NCBI GenBank assembly: GCA_015655075.1
Contig: JAATFT010000059.1
Span: forward strand, 1 to 37,860
Direction: 5' to 3'
DNA: 37,860 bases
Source of the DNA: Clostridiales bacterium
GTDB taxonomy: Bacteria; Bacillota; Clostridia; Lachnospirales; Lachnospiraceae
In this document: in pieces, positions 1 to 8,846 of the stretch
Layout of the letters: each line of letters begins with the position of its first letter
How positions within the stretch are numbered: position 1 is the stretch's first letter
The notes under the pieces: model-generated
The model's database searches: none
Seen by the model: only the letters and a program-made list of their open reading frames with translations
What the model was told of the DNA's origin: nothing
Program-made: the position numbers and the translations under genes

Positions 1-2
1 AT

Positions 3-605
3 AAGATACTGGCAACGCTTGGAGGAATCGGAATCGGAGCCGTATCCTATGGAGGCTTGCATGGAATAGATAAGGCGGCTAATATAAGCGGAATACAGAG
101 AAGGCCTGAAATAACGAATATATCCGAAGAGGCAAAAGCAGCAAATGCAGCTGATGATGTAAAAGATACAGGGACAGATTTAAGTAAGACAAATAAAGCT
201 TTAAACAAAGCAGAAGCTCTTAGTGATGATGTGATAGAGGGGGTCCCTGGGACTGAGGGTTCGGGTAAGCCTATTGCTACAAATGAAGTTACTAAGATTT
301 TAGATAATAAGCCAGAATTGACTGGTTCTACTAGGGATAAATTGTTGGCTACTGTTCAAAACGAAGATTTGGCTAAAGCAGTGAATGAACTTTATAGACC
401 AGGAGCAACAGTTGGTGATGGTGGAACTGCTTCAATACTAGTACAGGAGTATTATACGGGGTCAGCAAAGCATCTAATGAAAGCACAGGAAAGGTTAGAC
501 CAATTAAACAAACTTTCGAAATCGGGGAAATTAGGTCTTAATGACTTGGATATTGTAGATGCTTTAATATATGATTTAGAAAATGCCATAAGATTATTTA
601 AGTAA
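3..605 (+). CDS. C-terminal part of probable polymorphic toxin (5' end outside window)
   Basis: The reading frame is open from base 3, so the gene begins before the window; the first in-window start-like codon is a TTG at 57. The visible 200 residues start with a glycine-rich hydrophobic stretch (LATLGGIGIGAVSYGG). A low-complexity polar linker rich in A, D, T and K follows, then a compact C-terminal domain of about 95 residues with the motif RPGATVGDGGTA and a helical end. A long N-terminal delivery part joined to a small, sharply bounded C-terminal domain and followed at once by a small acidic ORF is the usual layout of polymorphic or LXG-type toxins. The RPGATxGDGGTA motif is one I associate from memory with toxin C-termini, but I cannot name the catalytic activity. 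Coding status is firm; the toxin assignment is inference. Confidence 0.6.
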   Translation, partial: KILATLGGIGIGAVSYGGLHGIDKAANISGIQRRPEITNISEEAKAANAADDVKDTGTDLSKTNKALNKAEALSDDVIEGVPGTEGSGKPIATNEVTKILDNKPELTGSTRDKLLATVQNEDLAKAVNELYRPGATVGDGGTASILVQEYYTGSAKHLMKAQERLDQLNKLSKSGKLGLNDLDIVDALIYDLENAIRLFK

Positions 606-615
606 AGGAGTTGAG

Positions 616-993
616 TTGGTAGTTATGAGTGAAAAGTCAAAGGAGTTTTTGAAAGCAATGTTAGATTTCTTGCCTTCAAAAAGAAATGAATATAAAAAAT
701 CAATTGAGGATCACGGCGAGATTCTAGAAACTGTCATAATTGAAGATATATTTATGCCTGATATAATTAAGCTGATAGGTGAGGAAAAAAATATTCAACT
801 AATAGAAAGTATTTTTGAATACTTTGAAGAAGTATCTAACTGTGAAGATACTCACTTAATTAACATTTTTTCAATTACAGTAATGGAGATATTGGGTAAT
901 GATAGAACAATTCTAGAAAAAGCCAAAAAGTATATGGGACCTAAAACTACATTACTTCAAATTGAAGCTGATAGAGATTTAGGTAGAATCTAG
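616..993 (+). CDS. Probable immunity protein (DUF7674-like) for the upstream toxin
   Basis: This small acidic protein (about 125 residues) begins 10 bases after the toxin stop codon, so the two are almost certainly co-transcribed. It is rich in Glu, Asp and Ile, has no signal peptide or membrane segment, and is predicted to be mostly helical. The phrase 'IEDIFMPDIIKLI' and the overall pattern resemble small cytoplasmic proteins (DUF7674-like) found beside polymorphic toxins. The start is ambiguous: an AAAGGAG at 604-610 lies 5 bases before a TTG (616) and 14 bases before an ATG (625); the ATG would give MSEKSKEFLK. Its role as antidote is inferred from position, size and charge only. Confidence 0.6.
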   Translation: MVVMSEKSKEFLKAMLDFLPSKRNEYKKSIEDHGEILETVIIEDIFMPDIIKLIGEEKNIQLIESIFEYFEEVSNCEDTHLINIFSITVMEILGNDRTILEKAKKYMGPKTTLLQIEADRDLGRI

Positions 994-1913
994 TCGATTT
1001 AGAGATAAACACAAATCAAAATGTTCTCATTAGAAAATTCCGTGCAAGTGTGACCCCGATCACGACCCCAATGCCAGGAATCTAACTCCGAAATAAAGTC
1101 CTCTCAGTCCGCATTGCGGGCTGATGTAAGCGGATTCGGGGAAGTTTTTACCCCGGCTCTTTAACCTGCATCATTTTCGACCCCATGGTTCACCTCTGTT
1201 TTAGAGCAGGAAATGAGTGGAGATTTTCCTTTATCAGATTTTAAAATTGGTTGCAAATGTGCGACTTGAAGCATATGAAAAACGGGCGTATATGGAACAT
1301 TTTTCTGATAAAGCAACAGGAAGACGAACAGGAGGTAACAGCAATCCAAACATTTGTCAGATAAAAAGGGAAGAGAAATCCTTTACAAATTTGCCCAACA
1401 AGGCGCCTAATTGCCTGGATGGCATACATGTTCTACCATCGGTTTTAAAGGTCACACAGGGGCTATATTTTGCGACACAGGGCTAACTGGGAATAGGGTA
1501 TAGTTTCTGCGTTGCCATGTTTAAAGATATCTGTCTCCCCATGGTTCATGGTGAACCGTGGAATTTACAGAAAATTGGTTCTATGGTAAAATGGGGCTGC
1601 CGGGGGTTACAGGGGGTAAAAATACCATTTCTGTAGCTCCCTTTTCCGTTCTTTTTTCTGCCGTTTCTTCTCCTGAAAATAAAACTACAAATGACTTGCA
1701 ATCCATTTGATAGAGAGTTAACATCAACAACCAATAAAAGAAATAACTTGTCCTTTCATCCATTGGTTTGTTGTAGATAGGCTGTCGAACCCTTGCGGAC
1801 TTAACGCATAAGCATATGTGAATCGAGTTAACGCTGTCATCTGAGGTTGCCGGTACGGGAACTGATCGGTTAGAAACAAGATCAGTAGGGAGAGAATTGC
1901 AGAGAAGAGAAAA
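994..1913. other. Gene-free stretch, probably decayed DNA
   Basis: About 900 bases hold no convincing coding sequence in any frame; open frames are short, have no good ribosome binding sites and no recognisable domains. The stretch CCCCATGGTTCA occurs twice (1181-1192 and 1537-1548), and the second copy is part of a small perfect hairpin, GGTTCA-TGG-TGAACC (1543-1557). A GACCCC-rich segment at 1049-1073 (tgtgaccccgatcacgac) resembles the edge of an insertion sequence, but no transposase remnant could be read. It separates the plus-strand toxin pair from the minus-strand sugar operon. Confidence 0.4.
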
Positions 1914-1965
1914 CTCCCACAAAGTGGAGCGTCCAGCCCGGCACAAGCATTTTTTAAACACGCTC
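1914..1965 (-). repeat. 52-bp dispersed repeat, left copy (inverted)
   Basis: Read on the minus strand this is GAGCGTGTTTAAAAAATGCT followed by 32 further bases ending CACTTTGTGGGAG. It matches the plus-strand copy at 29958-30009 over all 52 positions except two substitutions. Similarity stops sharply at both ends. It lies just beyond the stop codon of the FGGY kinase. The unit contains GAGCGT...ACGCTC inverted hexamers. It may be an insertion-sequence end or a small intergenic repeat; no transposase is attached. Confidence 0.75.
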
Positions 1966-1986
1966 TGGGGTTTTGTATTCCCACTG

Positions 1987-3498
1987 TTAGTCATTCATAT
2001 AGTCACCCAATTCTGATAACAGGTCACAGATATGCTGGAATGTGGGTATTATTTTTTGATACTCTTTAACATTCTCCGTTCTTGGGCTGCATACAAATTC
2101 AACATGGTGCAATTCCTGAATTTTTCCATAGTCAGTCCACGCTCCGCAGGCACGCGCCGCAATCGCCGCCGCACCAATGGATGCCGCATCCTGATCAATA
2201 TTGGTTTTTAAAATATCCGTGTTAAAAACATCCGCAAACATTTGCATCCAATACTGATTTTTACTTCCTCCTCCGCAAAACTGCAGCTGAGGCTTCATTA
2301 CCGTATGACGTTTAAGACTATCATAGGAACGTTTTAAGTTCATTGCAATTCCTTCCATAGCGGCATGCACCATATGGGCCCTGGTGGTTCCCAGATGAAG
2401 TCCCAGATAAGCGCCCCGTATATGAATGCTTTTATCCTGAGAGGTTCCTCCTGCAAGACTTGGATTAAAGTAAATACCATACGACCCTGCCGGTACGTTT
2501 TCCGCCTCTTTTGTCATTGCCGAATAGGGCTCTTCCTTTTCCAATAAATCTATACAGAGATTATCTCTTACCCAGCGAAAAGAACTTCCTCCTGCGAAAA
2601 TAGAGAAAGCAGAGGTAAACATTCCTTCCTGGATATGTGCAAATACATAGGGCCTTTCTTCCTCCTCCAGCACCGGTTTGCCGGAATTAACCGCAATCCA
2701 GCTGGAAGAACCTAAAGATGTGTATACCGCTCCTTCACCGTTACCGACTGCCCCCAATGCCATACAAGCGTTATCGACACCGCCGCATGCAACTATGGTA
2801 TCTTCAGTTAAACCAATACATTTCGCCGCTTGTGACGAAATTTTTCCCACAACAAAATGAGAGGATACGATTTCCGGAAATATATCCCCGGGGATGCCGG
2901 CTGCCTCAAGAAATCTGTTTTCCATCTTTCTTTCCGTCAAATTATACGCACCCGTTCCGGATGCATAGGAATAATCCGTATACATTTCACCGGTAAGCCT
3001 ATAATTGATATAATCTTTTGAACCCAGCACTTTTTTAATCTTGTTAAAGGTTTCCGCTTTATTCTTTTTCATCCACATCAGTTTAAATAAAGAATAAGTC
3101 GGTGCCGGGAAACCGCCTCCGGTTGTCCTGTACCAATCCTTCTTATCTATTTTATCAAAAAATTCTTCCGCTTCTTTATAGGCCCTTGTATCAGACCAAA
3201 TGGGGACATATTCCGAAAGTACCGCTTTGTCATAACCAATGGGAACCGTCACAATACTGTGTCCAGAAACGGCAAGGCTGACAATTTCCTTTGGATTTGT
3301 CCGGCTGTCCCGTAACAGTTTTCCGGTACTTAGAACGATTCCCTTCCACCAGTCTTCCGGCTTTTGCTCATGTACATTTTTCTCCGGATAATATGTTTTA
3401 TACTCAATAAAAGATTTGGCCAGTGTCCGCATATCTTCATCAAATAAAGAAGCTTTCACACCCCCAGTCCCCAAATCATAAGAAATATACTTTTGCAC
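1987..3498 (-). CDS. FGGY-family carbohydrate kinase
   Basis: A 503-residue cytoplasmic sugar kinase that should transfer phosphate from ATP to a sugar or polyol entering through the adjacent ABC transporter. Length and motifs fit the FGGY family: the N-terminal phosphate-binding segment DLGTGGVKASL (about residues 8-18), the GGVDNACMALGAVGNGEG block with TSLGSSSW in the middle, and the C-terminal adenosine-binding FCGGGSKNQYW followed by DAASIGAAAIA. The start is GTG at 3498, preceded by GGAG 8 bases upstream. It is the last gene of the seven-gene minus-strand operon, 27 bases after the VOC gene. It is xylulokinase-like overall, but the substrate cannot be fixed from sequence; a deoxysugar or AI-2-like substrate is possible because a DeoC-type aldolase heads the operon. 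Confidence 0.9.
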   Translation of the reverse strand: MQKYISYDLGTGGVKASLFDEDMRTLAKSFIEYKTYYPEKNVHEQKPEDWWKGIVLSTGKLLRDSRTNPKEIVSLAVSGHSIVTVPIGYDKAVLSEYVPIWSDTRAYKEAEEFFDKIDKKDWYRTTGGGFPAPTYSLFKLMWMKKNKAETFNKIKKVLGSKDYINYRLTGEMYTDYSYASGTGAYNLTERKMENRFLEAAGIPGDIFPEIVSSHFVVGKISSQAAKCIGLTEDTIVACGGVDNACMALGAVGNGEGAVYTSLGSSSWIAVNSGKPVLEEEERPYVFAHIQEGMFTSAFSIFAGGSSFRWVRDNLCIDLLEKEEPYSAMTKEAENVPAGSYGIYFNPSLAGGTSQDKSIHIRGAYLGLHLGTTRAHMVHAAMEGIAMNLKRSYDSLKRHTVMKPQLQFCGGGSKNQYWMQMFADVFNTDILKTNIDQDAASIGAAAIAARACGAWTDYGKIQELHHVEFVCSPRTENVKEYQKIIPTFQHICDLLSELGDYMND

Positions 3499-3525
3499 TT
3501 TCTCATCTCCGATAAATTGAATTTA

Positions 3526-3936
3526 CTATTTTGAAGCCTTTTCCTGACAGAATTCGATTTTCTCACCGTTTACCCCTGTTACGATAAACCACCTGACTCC
3601 TTTGGGCCAGTAAGTGGAAAGCTGTACACTGTCCTTGCATTCTTCCGTTAAGGTAAATCCTTGTTTTCGGGCAATTTCAAATAAAGCATCAATATCTTCT
3701 GCTTCAAATGCCAGATGGTCGATTGCACCGGATTTTCCTGCAGTCTCCGTCCGTTCATATAACTCTATAAGAGTATTGCAAAATTTCATAATAACAACTT
3801 GTATCGGTTTGCCATTATCCTCATCTGTTTTTTCAAAAACTGCTTCTGCGCCAAATGCTCTGTAAAAATTAACCGTTTTTTCTATGCCGGTTGTTGGAAT
3901 GCCAATATGATGTAATCCATGAATACAACTTTTCAT
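3526..3936 (-). CDS. VOC (glyoxalase/bleomycin-resistance fold) family protein
   Basis: A 136-residue single vicinal-oxygen-chelate protein with the paired beta-alpha-beta-beta-beta modules of the family. It begins HGLHHIGIPTTGIEKTVNFY, and candidate metal ligands are the His in HHIGI, a Glu in LIELYE, the His in IDHLAF and a Glu in EKIEF near the C-terminus. VOC proteins act as lyases, epimerases or isomerases on small oxo-compounds. Here it sits between an aldo/keto reductase and an FGGY kinase, so an epimerase or isomerase step on the imported sugar is a reasonable guess. An AAAGGAG stands 14 bases before the ATG, and purine-rich GAGAG lies closer. Confidence 0.85.
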   Translation of the reverse strand: MKSCIHGLHHIGIPTTGIEKTVNFYRAFGAEAVFEKTDEDNGKPIQVVIMKFCNTLIELYERTETAGKSGAIDHLAFEAEDIDALFEIARKQGFTLTEECKDSVQLSTYWPKGVRWFIVTGVNGEKIEFCQEKASK

Positions 3937-3960
3937 TGACTCTGCTCTCTCTCCTTTATA

Positions 3961-4941
3961 TCAGATATTTTCAAATGGTGCAATAATCTCATTAATTTTT
4001 TTCATAAATTTATGGTCAATATCCCAGGTAAGCGAATGCAAATTCTTTACAAGCTGGCCCAGCGAAGAAACTCCTCCAATGATAGTCGTTACTTCCGGTT
4101 TCTGGCGAAGCCAGTTCATTGCGACTTCATACATAGGCTTTCCTGCTTCATCGGCGAGTTCCTGTAGTTTTTCATAACAGCTGTAATAGGATTTGAATAA
4201 CTCTCCGGATAATTTAGGATTTTGATTTCTGATATCGGATGCTGAGAAATTATGATCTTTTTTAAATGAACCTGCGAGTAATCCCTGGAACATTGGGCTA
4301 TATGGGAAAAATGCCTGGCCTTCTTCCCTGACCGTTTTTAACATTTCTTTTTCAGTTTTATATTCCAAAGGTATATTGTGATAGCTGTCGGTGTTCCTTT
4401 CAAGCATATTATATAGACCCTGCTGCGTATTAATTTCTATCAGAGACATAAATTTTTTCACATCTGACTGAGAAAAATTTGACAAACCGACATATCTTAT
4501 TTTTCCCGCCTTTTTTATTTCCTGCAGAGCGCTTACCGTTTCCTCAATGGGTGTATTGTGATCCGGCCAATGCAGTTGATAAATATCGATATAATCTGTC
4601 TGCAGCCTTGTAAGACTTCCGTCAATTTCCTTTAACAGGCTTTCTTTTGACAGATTATTACGGGTTATATGGTTCTCATCCCATACCAGCCCGCATTTGG
4701 ATGCAATGATAACTTTATCACGATTTACGCTTTTTAAAGCCTTACCCAGCACCTTTTCCGCATGAAACCATCCATAAACCGGCGCTATATCAAACAAATT
4801 GACTCCGGCATCAATTGCTGCATGCACTATTTTTATGGCATTACCATCATCAGAGGTATCCCAATCACCGCCAAAATTCCAGCATCCGATTCCAATTACG
4901 GACAATTCCTCTTTTAATTTAGAAACCTTTTTATAAATCAT
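3961..4941 (-). CDS. Aldo/keto reductase
   Basis: A 326-residue NAD(P)H-dependent oxidoreductase with a TIM-barrel fold. The classical catalytic tetrad is visible: Asp51 and Tyr56 in NLFDIAPVYGW, Lys82 in IIASKCGL, and His124 in YIDIYQLHWPD. The cofactor end carries GLSNFS, and near the C-terminus AMNWLRQKPEVTTIIGG, typical of the YajO/Tas-like branch. The start ATG is preceded by AGGAGGCGGAAAAC. It follows the binding-protein gene, separated by a strong hairpin (4963-4995). In this operon it probably oxidises or reduces the aldehyde/keto group of the imported sugar. Confidence 0.92.
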   Translation of the reverse strand: MIYKKVSKLKEELSVIGIGCWNFGGDWDTSDDGNAIKIVHAAIDAGVNLFDIAPVYGWFHAEKVLGKALKSVNRDKVIIASKCGLVWDENHITRNNLSKESLLKEIDGSLTRLQTDYIDIYQLHWPDHNTPIEETVSALQEIKKAGKIRYVGLSNFSQSDVKKFMSLIEINTQQGLYNMLERNTDSYHNIPLEYKTEKEMLKTVREEGQAFFPYSPMFQGLLAGSFKKDHNFSASDIRNQNPKLSGELFKSYYSCYEKLQELADEAGKPMYEVAMNWLRQKPEVTTIIGGVSSLGQLVKNLHSLTWDIDHKFMKKINEIIAPFENI

Positions 4942-4962
4942 GTTTTCCGCCTCCTATATAGT

Positions 4963-4995
4963 GCGGGAAGAGTATGGAAGCATTACTCTTCCCGC
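4963..4995 (-). promoter_or_regulatory. Intercistronic stem-loop after the sugar-binding-protein gene
   Basis: GCGGGAAGAGT pairs perfectly with ACTCTTCCCGC (11 bp, 11-base loop). On the minus strand it lies directly after the binding-protein stop codon and ends about 6 bases before the ribosome binding site of the aldo/keto reductase. There is no U-run after it, so it is more likely a 3'-end stabiliser or partial attenuator, making binding-protein mRNA more abundant than downstream mRNA, than a full terminator. Confidence 0.65.
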
Positions 4996-5027
4996 CGATT
5001 ACATTATACCTGTTTTTTATTCCTTGA

Positions 5028-6158
5028 TTATTTAATAATATCCTGATAGTTTGGTAATTTTTCAGCGATATTTTCCGGAGTAAGGATATCCGACTCTGTT
5101 GTCTGGATAATGGTGTCCGGTTTCCAGCCGGTTACAATATTGTTGTAGCACATTACGATCGCATTAAAAGCCATTGCCTGGGGATCCTGGGAAACCGCTG
5201 CAATGATTTCACCGGAAGCAACATATTTTACATTATCCGGCACCCAGTCAAAACAAACAACTCCGACTTTTCCGGTTAATCCCATTTCTTTAACCGCCTG
5301 AGCCGCTCCATAAGGGCCGCCTGCCGTACAGTAGATAACTTTCAGATCCGGGTTTGCCGTCAGCATATCCTTCGCCGCGGAATAGGTTTGTTCCGTAGAA
5401 TCATGAGCTTCCACTGTAGCTACCACCTGGATATCCGGAGCCAATTTTGCCAACTCGTCCAACATACCGTTGCGTCTTTGTTCATGTTGGTTCATGGTCA
5501 GATATCCTGTTATAACACCGATTTTTCCTGTTCCTCCGGTATATTCGGCAATTTTCTTTGCCGCTTCCTGTCCTCCGGTAATCGCATCGGAACCGCTGAA
5601 TGCAATGCGGCCGAAGTCTCCCTGATTAGTGGACTCACTTAGATAAGTGACAACCGATATTTCTGCTTTTGCCGCTTTATCCACATATGCCTCTGTTCCG
5701 TCGGCCATTGGGCAAACTACAATGCCGTCCGGCTCTTTTACAATTACAACATCCAATGCATTATTTACTGCCTGCGCCGTTGTATCACTGCCCATATCCG
5801 TATATTCTACCGTACAGTTGAAGTTTTTCAGATATTTGGTTACAGCATCCCTTCCTTCATTAATCTGATCCCAGAAAGGATTGTTATTGAAGGACATAAA
5901 ATTAATTACAATGGGATCCTTTGATGCTTCCATAGCCGCCACATCACCTTCCGGTGGCAGAGCCACATCCGCAGTATCTGCCGTCGTTTCCGTATCCGTT
6001 GCCGCTGTTTCCTGTGTTGTTGCCGCTTCCTGTGTTGCTGTTTCATTTGTCTTTGTTGAATCTGTTTCCCCCGGATTTCCCCCGCATCCGGATAAGGATG
6101 CCATGATCAAACCTGTTGCTAAAACCATTGCCAATACTTTTTTTCTGCTCAATCTCAT
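5028..6158 (-). CDS. Sugar ABC transporter substrate-binding lipoprotein (RbsB-like)
   Basis: A 376-residue Peripla_BP_4-type sugar-binding protein. The N-terminus is a lipoprotein signal (RKK, hydrophobic core, LSGC with the lipidated Cys at residue 25), so it should be tethered outside the membrane. A linker of about 40 residues rich in Thr, Ala and Glu follows. The mature domain shows the family pattern: INFMSFNNNPFWDQINEGRD, DGIVVCPMADGTEAYV, GDFGRIAFSGSDAITGGQEAA, GKIGVITG and TGKVGVVCFDWVP. It lies between the transporter ATPase and a stem-loop before the aldo/keto reductase. The ligand is unknown; RbsB-like proteins bind pentoses, hexoses and AI-2. RBS: AGGAGGGTATCTT before the ATG. 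Confidence 0.93.
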   Translation of the reverse strand: MRLSRKKVLAMVLATGLIMASLSGCGGNPGETDSTKTNETATQEAATTQETAATDTETTADTADVALPPEGDVAAMEASKDPIVINFMSFNNNPFWDQINEGRDAVTKYLKNFNCTVEYTDMGSDTTAQAVNNALDVVIVKEPDGIVVCPMADGTEAYVDKAAKAEISVVTYLSESTNQGDFGRIAFSGSDAITGGQEAAKKIAEYTGGTGKIGVITGYLTMNQHEQRRNGMLDELAKLAPDIQVVATVEAHDSTEQTYSAAKDMLTANPDLKVIYCTAGGPYGAAQAVKEMGLTGKVGVVCFDWVPDNVKYVASGEIIAAVSQDPQAMAFNAIVMCYNNIVTGWKPDTIIQTTESDILTPENIAEKLPNYQDIIK

Positions 6159-6206
6159 AAGATACCCTCCTAAAAATGATTATATAGTTTTGCAGTTTTT
6201 ACTGCA

Positions 6207-7733
6207 TTAATCATTCACATTTGATGCATAATTCAGAATTTTTACCTGACTAAATTCTTCAAATTCCAGCCTTCCGTTTATTTTTCCTTCGTACATAACA
6301 ATTATCCTGTGACTTAGGGAAATAAGCTCGGGCAATTCGGAAGATATGAGTAAAATGCTAACCCCTTCCTCTGCCAGGTTATTGATAATACTATAAATTT
6401 CATCCTTTGCCCCCACATCGATACCATGGGTAGGTTCATCCAGTATCAGTATCCGGGGCCTGATGGAAAGCATTCTTCCAAAAAGTGCTTTTTGCTGATT
6501 TCCGCCGCTTAAGGTACTAATTCGCGCATGTCTCGTAGGTGTTTTTACATTAACGGCGGAAATATATTTTTCGGCATTTTCTTTTTCCTTTTGGCCGTCA
6601 AGCAAAATTTCATTTTTAAGCTTTCTCCAGACGGCTATATTGATATTATCCTGTACACTGTGTAATTTTAATATCCCCGTAACCTTCCGGTCCTCCGTCA
6701 GCATACCAATTCCCGCTTTAATTGCATCCTTGGGAGAAGAAAATTTCACTGCTTTTCCGTTAATTTTCATACTGCCCGAGCTGGGTTTTGTATAGCCATA
6801 TATCAGCTCCATCAATTTGGACCTTCCCGCCCCAACAAGCCCGGCAAAACCCAATATTTCACCTTTATGAAGCAGAAAGCTGGCGTTTTCCACTTTTCCG
6901 GGGCAGCTCATTCCATTGACTTCCAAAACAGCCGGCTTCGCTAAACTGCTGCGCCTTCTCATTATTTCTTCCTGGGTCTTTTCCCCGACTCCCTGCTTCA
7001 GGGCACGTCCCACCATCAAGGAAACGAGACTGTTTACGGTCATCTTTTCGACTGGATAAGTCCCTATGTATTCTCCGTCACGCAATACCGAGATTACGTC
7101 CGAAATTTCAAATAATTCTTCCAAGTGATGAGAAATAAATACGATGGCTGCCCCTTCCCTTTTCAGCTGACGAACAATGCCCATTAAAGTTTCTGTTTCC
7201 TTCACGGTTAAGGAAGCGGTAGGCTCATCCATGATAATGGTGCTGGGATTAACCGATATCGCCTTTGCAATTTCAATCAGCTGCTTTTCCGACGAGCTTA
7301 GATTTTTTACAAGAGCTTTCGGGCTTATATTACTGATATTCAACCGTTTCAATAGTTCACCGGCTACTCTAATCATCTCTTCCTTATTAATAAAAAGACC
7401 CTTTTTTTCAAAATGGCCAAGAAAAATATTTTCATAAACCGTAAGGTTCTGCACCAGGGAATTTTCCTGATGAATCATTACAATACCATATTTTCCGGCT
7501 TCACGCGGACCATTTAAAGTAATTTTTTCTCCATGGTACAAAATTTCCGATCCTTCATCCGGTGGAAATACCCCTGATAGAATATTCATTAAAGTTGACT
7601 TTCCCGCACCATTTTCCCCAATCAATGCATGAACCTCACCTACCCGGAATACAAGGTTTATATTCTTCAATGCCACGACACCGGGAAATGTCTTCTTTAT
7701 GTTTCTGGCTTCCAAAGCAATTTCTTTTTCCAC
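6207..7733 (-). CDS. Sugar ABC transporter ATPase with two ABC domains (RbsA/MglA-like)
   Basis: A 508-residue cytoplasmic subunit containing two ATPase halves, the normal size for RbsA-type proteins. The first half has Walker A GENGAGKST (residues 39-47), a degenerate signature LSSSEKQ and Walker B IIMDEPTAS. The second half has a degenerate Walker A GLVGAGRSK, signature LSGGNQQK and Walker B LILDEPTHGID. Asymmetric degeneration of this kind is normal for the family. It starts at GTG with AGGAGGG 6 bases upstream and follows the permease gene by 24 bases. A small TGCAGT-TTTT-ACTGCA hairpin lies just after its stop codon. Confidence 0.95.
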   Translation of the reverse strand: MEKEIALEARNIKKTFPGVVALKNINLVFRVGEVHALIGENGAGKSTLMNILSGVFPPDEGSEILYHGEKITLNGPREAGKYGIVMIHQENSLVQNLTVYENIFLGHFEKKGLFINKEEMIRVAGELLKRLNISNISPKALVKNLSSSEKQLIEIAKAISVNPSTIIMDEPTASLTVKETETLMGIVRQLKREGAAIVFISHHLEELFEISDVISVLRDGEYIGTYPVEKMTVNSLVSLMVGRALKQGVGEKTQEEIMRRRSSLAKPAVLEVNGMSCPGKVENASFLLHKGEILGFAGLVGAGRSKLMELIYGYTKPSSGSMKINGKAVKFSSPKDAIKAGIGMLTEDRKVTGILKLHSVQDNINIAVWRKLKNEILLDGQKEKENAEKYISAVNVKTPTRHARISTLSGGNQQKALFGRMLSIRPRILILDEPTHGIDVGAKDEIYSIINNLAEEGVSILLISSELPELISLSHRIIVMYEGKINGRLEFEEFSQVKILNYASNVND

Positions 7734-7757
7734 AATAAACCCTCCTGTCTGTGAGTG

Positions 7758-8741
7758 TCATACCTTTAACAACTTTCTGCGCTTTGTTATACAGTCGATA
7801 CTTACGGCAATAACAATGATCAGACCAATTGTGACCGTTTGTAAATATGCCGGGAAATTTAACAGAATAAATCCGTTTTTGATAACTCCCATAATAGCGG
7901 CGCCAAATAAAATACCTACCATGGAGCCTTCCCCGCCGGTCATGCTGATACCGCCGATGACAACCGCGGCAATACAATCCTGTTCAAGGCTTGTTCCTGC
8001 TGATGCTTCGGCTGTCGTTAAGTTCCCTGCATTAATAATTCCAACCAGCCCTGACAGCAGTCCGGTGATCATAAATGCAAGAATCCGTACTCTGTCCGTA
8101 TTGATTCCGGACAATCTGGCGGATTTTTCATTATCTCCGACTGCATACAGGCTTCTTCCGAAAACCGTTTTCTTCGTAATCAGGATTCCCAGAAAATAGA
8201 TTGCAAACATAATGATTACCGATATGGGTATCATTAGCTTTTCCGATATGTTTATTGTTCCGCTACCCAGAACACCCGCCTGATTATGAAACTGAATAGG
8301 AATTCCTCCGGTAATCAGGTATGCCAGTCCTCTTACAATATTCTGCATGCCCAATGTCCCAATAAAAGAAGCAACTCCGATTTTAATGGAAATTAAACCG
8401 TTTAATGTTCCGATTACACCTGATAGGATAACCGCAATCAAAACTGCAATCCAAGGATTCATGTACTGCGCCAGAAATGCCGCCATACAAGAGGAAAATG
8501 CCAGTACTGCGCCAACCGACAGGTCTATGCCTCCGATTAAAATCACCATAGCCATTCCCACAGAAATGATACCCATATTGGAAATCTGCCTTAAAATATT
8601 CATTATATTATTTGTTTTTAAAAAGTAAGGGGATAAAAATGACATGGCAATACAGATTACCGCCAATATTGCAATAATTCCTGTTTCCGATTCTTTTGAA
8701 AGGGTTGTAAAGAAATTTAACCTTCTTTTTACACTTTCCAT
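7758..8741 (-). CDS. Sugar ABC transporter permease (RbsC-like)
   Basis: A 327-residue integral membrane protein of the BPD_transp_2 family with about eight to ten hydrophobic segments. Family landmarks include GMAMVILIGGIDLSVGAVLA, GTLNGLISIKIGVASFIGTLGM, and the cytoplasmic coupling segment IAAVVIGGISMTGGEGSMVG near residues 265-285. It is the only permease gene and presumably forms a homodimer. The ATG follows AGGAGGCACAAA. A long interrupted stem-loop (8774-8829) separates it from deoC. Confidence 0.94.
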   Translation of the reverse strand: MESVKRRLNFFTTLSKESETGIIAILAVICIAMSFLSPYFLKTNNIMNILRQISNMGIISVGMAMVILIGGIDLSVGAVLAFSSCMAAFLAQYMNPWIAVLIAVILSGVIGTLNGLISIKIGVASFIGTLGMQNIVRGLAYLITGGIPIQFHNQAGVLGSGTINISEKLMIPISVIIMFAIYFLGILITKKTVFGRSLYAVGDNEKSARLSGINTDRVRILAFMITGLLSGLVGIINAGNLTTAEASAGTSLEQDCIAAVVIGGISMTGGEGSMVGILFGAAIMGVIKNGFILLNFPAYLQTVTIGLIIVIAVSIDCITKRRKLLKV

Positions 8742-8773
8742 TTTGTGCCTCCTGTTAATTATTCTTTAACATC

Positions 8774-8829
8774 AAGCAATATCTGAAAACAATTACCCTT
8801 TCCGCAGTTTTATCGTTTTCTGATTGCTT
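8774..8829 (-). promoter_or_regulatory. Intercistronic stem-loop between deoC and permease
   Basis: AAGCAATATCTGAAAAC (8774-8790) pairs with GTTTTCTGATTGCTT (8815-8829) with one 2-base bulge, around a 24-base loop. On the minus strand it lies after the deoC stop and before the permease RBS. There is no U-run on the downstream side, so I read it as an RNA processing or stability element rather than a terminator. Confidence 0.45.
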
Positions 8830-8846
8830 TTTATTATCCAACTATC

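Noticed and set aside
1049..1200. End of an insertion sequence
   Set aside because: The GACCCC-rich words are suggestive, but no transposase remnant, matched terminal repeats or target duplication could be identified.
1217..1486. Plus-strand 89-codon open frame in the gene-free region
   Set aside because: No recognisable domain and no convincing start signal; most likely decayed sequence.
1581..1994. Minus-strand open frames of 86-137 codons beside the left 52-bp repeat
   Set aside because: No ribosome binding site, no domain, Cys/Ser/Pro-rich composition unlike the neighbours, and the frames run through the repeat and overlap the kinase end.
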